Assembly: GCF_947179515.1 (NCBI RefSeq)
Contig: NC_067477.1
Span: forward strand, 143,258,465-143,322,464
DNA length: 64,000 nucleotides
DNA from: Apodemus sylvaticus
Lineage: Eukaryota > Chordata > Mammalia > Rodentia > Muridae
Reading direction: 5' to 3'
Shown: positions 63,320 to 64,000 of the stretch, in pieces
How the letters are laid out: each line of letters opens with the position of its first letter
Position numbering within the stretch: the stretch's first letter is position 1
Position numbers and translations under genes: made by a program
The notes under the pieces: generated by a model
What the model was told of the DNA's origin: nothing
What the model saw: the letters and a program-made list of their open reading frames with translations, nothing else
Database searches by the model: none

Positions 63320-64000
63320 GCTACACACTTAGACATACACGCAACATGAAAGCTTTTCGACTTACAACGTGTTGTTTAGGAAAAACAAGATAATTTCGCA
63401 CGATGCGGGATTTCCTTAAAACGTGATTTTCTGAAAAATTTTGACGAAAGAAAATTCTCCTTTTGGTTCCCTTTAGATGCTACATGTTAAGACGTACACG
63501 CCACAACAATTCTTTTCGAGATACAACGTGTAGTTTTGGAGATACAAGCTAATTTTGTACAATGCGTTATTTGTTCTCGTAAAGAGTTTCCAATGCGTAC
63601 GTAAATGTCTTTACTCTGCAAAACTGTATTTCCTTATGAAGTGGTATTCTTACATATCCTTTCGAGAGAAAACTGTCCTGTGCCTACTCTTTTGAGGCTA
63701 CACACTTAGACATACACGCAACATGAAAGCTTTTCGACTTACAACGTGTTGTTTAGGAAAAACAAGATAATTTCGCACGATGCGGGATTTCCTAAAAACG
63801 TGATTTTCTGAAAAATTTTGACGAAAGAAAATTCTCCTTTTGGTTCCCTTTAGATGCTACATGTTAAGACGTACACGCCACAACAATTCTTTTCGAGATA
63901 CAACGTGTAGTTTTGGAGATACAAGCTAATTTTGTACTATGCGTTATTTGTTCTTGTAAAGAGTTTCCAATGCGTACGTAAATGTCTTTACTCTGCAAAA
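63320..64000 (+). repeat. Second copy of the right-zone pair, cut by the window edge
   Basis: Monomer 169 is complete. Monomer 170 starts at 63697 and stops after 304 bp inside subunit B's 59-bp segment. Variant states match monomers 162-163. The array evidently continues beyond the window. Confidence 0.8.

Larger units (their letters stand above)
1..64000 (+). repeat. 377-bp tandem satellite DNA array filling the window
   Basis: The sequence repeats every 377 bp from the first base to the last: 169 complete monomers plus 304 bp of a 170th. All monomers lie in the same orientation, with no inversion, transposon or unique DNA between them. Copies differ by sparse substitutions and by indels of only 1-2 bp (net loss 17 bp), so adjacent copies look almost identical. 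A hand count of monomer 1 gives 137 G+C in 377 (36%). Arrays of this length and homogeneity are typical of eukaryotic centromeric or pericentromeric heterochromatin; that location is inferred, not seen. I do not recognise the family or the species. Confidence 0.99.
52388..64000 (+). repeat. Zone VI: right-hand region of short duplications
   Basis: Monomers 140-170. Variants not seen further left appear here and recur: ttatttgttctcg (from monomer 141), caattcctttcg with tatacgtt and tctcctcg, ttccataaaacg, gtacgtaaatg and gcctactctt. The last four monomers carry most of the ttatttgttct / gtaaatg / gcctactc set. All 31 box-like motifs here keep the core. No gene is present. Confidence 0.8.

Noticed and set aside
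1..64000. CRISPR array
   Set aside because: There are no short repeats separated by unique spacers. The entire 377-bp unit repeats, and no cas genes are present.
1..64000. rDNA spacer, 5S, tRNA or histone gene array
   Set aside because: No rRNA- or tRNA-like segment, A/B box arrangement or coding region is visible in the 377-bp unit.

Overview
The whole 64 kb window is one uninterrupted head-to-tail satellite DNA array. I found no protein-coding gene, RNA gene, transposon or unique sequence on either strand. The repeat unit is 377 bp, about 36% GC by hand count. Phased on its gctacacac start, the window holds 169 complete monomers and a 304-bp partial one. All are in the same orientation and differ by scattered substitutions and 1-2 bp indels. 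Monomer n starts at 1+377(n-1) minus the net bases lost earlier: one each in monomers 7, 13, 21, 34, 69, 70, 94, 116, 123, 126, 128, 134 and 149, two each in 115 and 125, and none net in 139 (one gain, one loss). The total is 17, so monomer 170 starts at 63697. This points to a eukaryotic heterochromatic array, plausibly (peri)centromeric. The species cannot be determined from the sequence.

Each 377-bp monomer is an ancient dimer. Subunit A (159 bp) and subunit B (218 bp) align without gaps over their first 91 bp (69/91 identical) and again over their last 68 bp. The whole length difference is a single 59-bp segment in B, flanked by a TATTTC direct repeat. Subunit A carries a 17-bp sequence that fits the CENP-B box core NTTCGNNNNANNCGGGN at all nine essential positions. 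The same place in subunit B is a decayed version (TTTG...A..CGTT). The array therefore alternates box-bearing and box-lacking subunits, which resembles the layout of primate alpha satellite. By eye, 159 of the 170 boxes keep the core.

Shared variants divide the array into zones. Zone I (1-3015) resembles 21486-23370. Zone II (3016-16584) is built on an 8-monomer, 3015-bp higher-order repeat (HOR) with later 7-monomer rearrangements. Zone III (16585-23370) carries a 7-monomer, 2639-bp HOR. Zone IV (23371-42971) is a mosaic with recurring short haplotypes. Zone V (42972-52387) has a 6-monomer HOR inside a 10-monomer duplication. Zone VI (52388-64000) has short 2-, 4-, 5- and 7-monomer duplications and the youngest-looking haplotypes.

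The longest open frames (62-81 codons) exist only where a point variant or 1-bp indel removes a stop codon from the satellite, so I do not call them genes.
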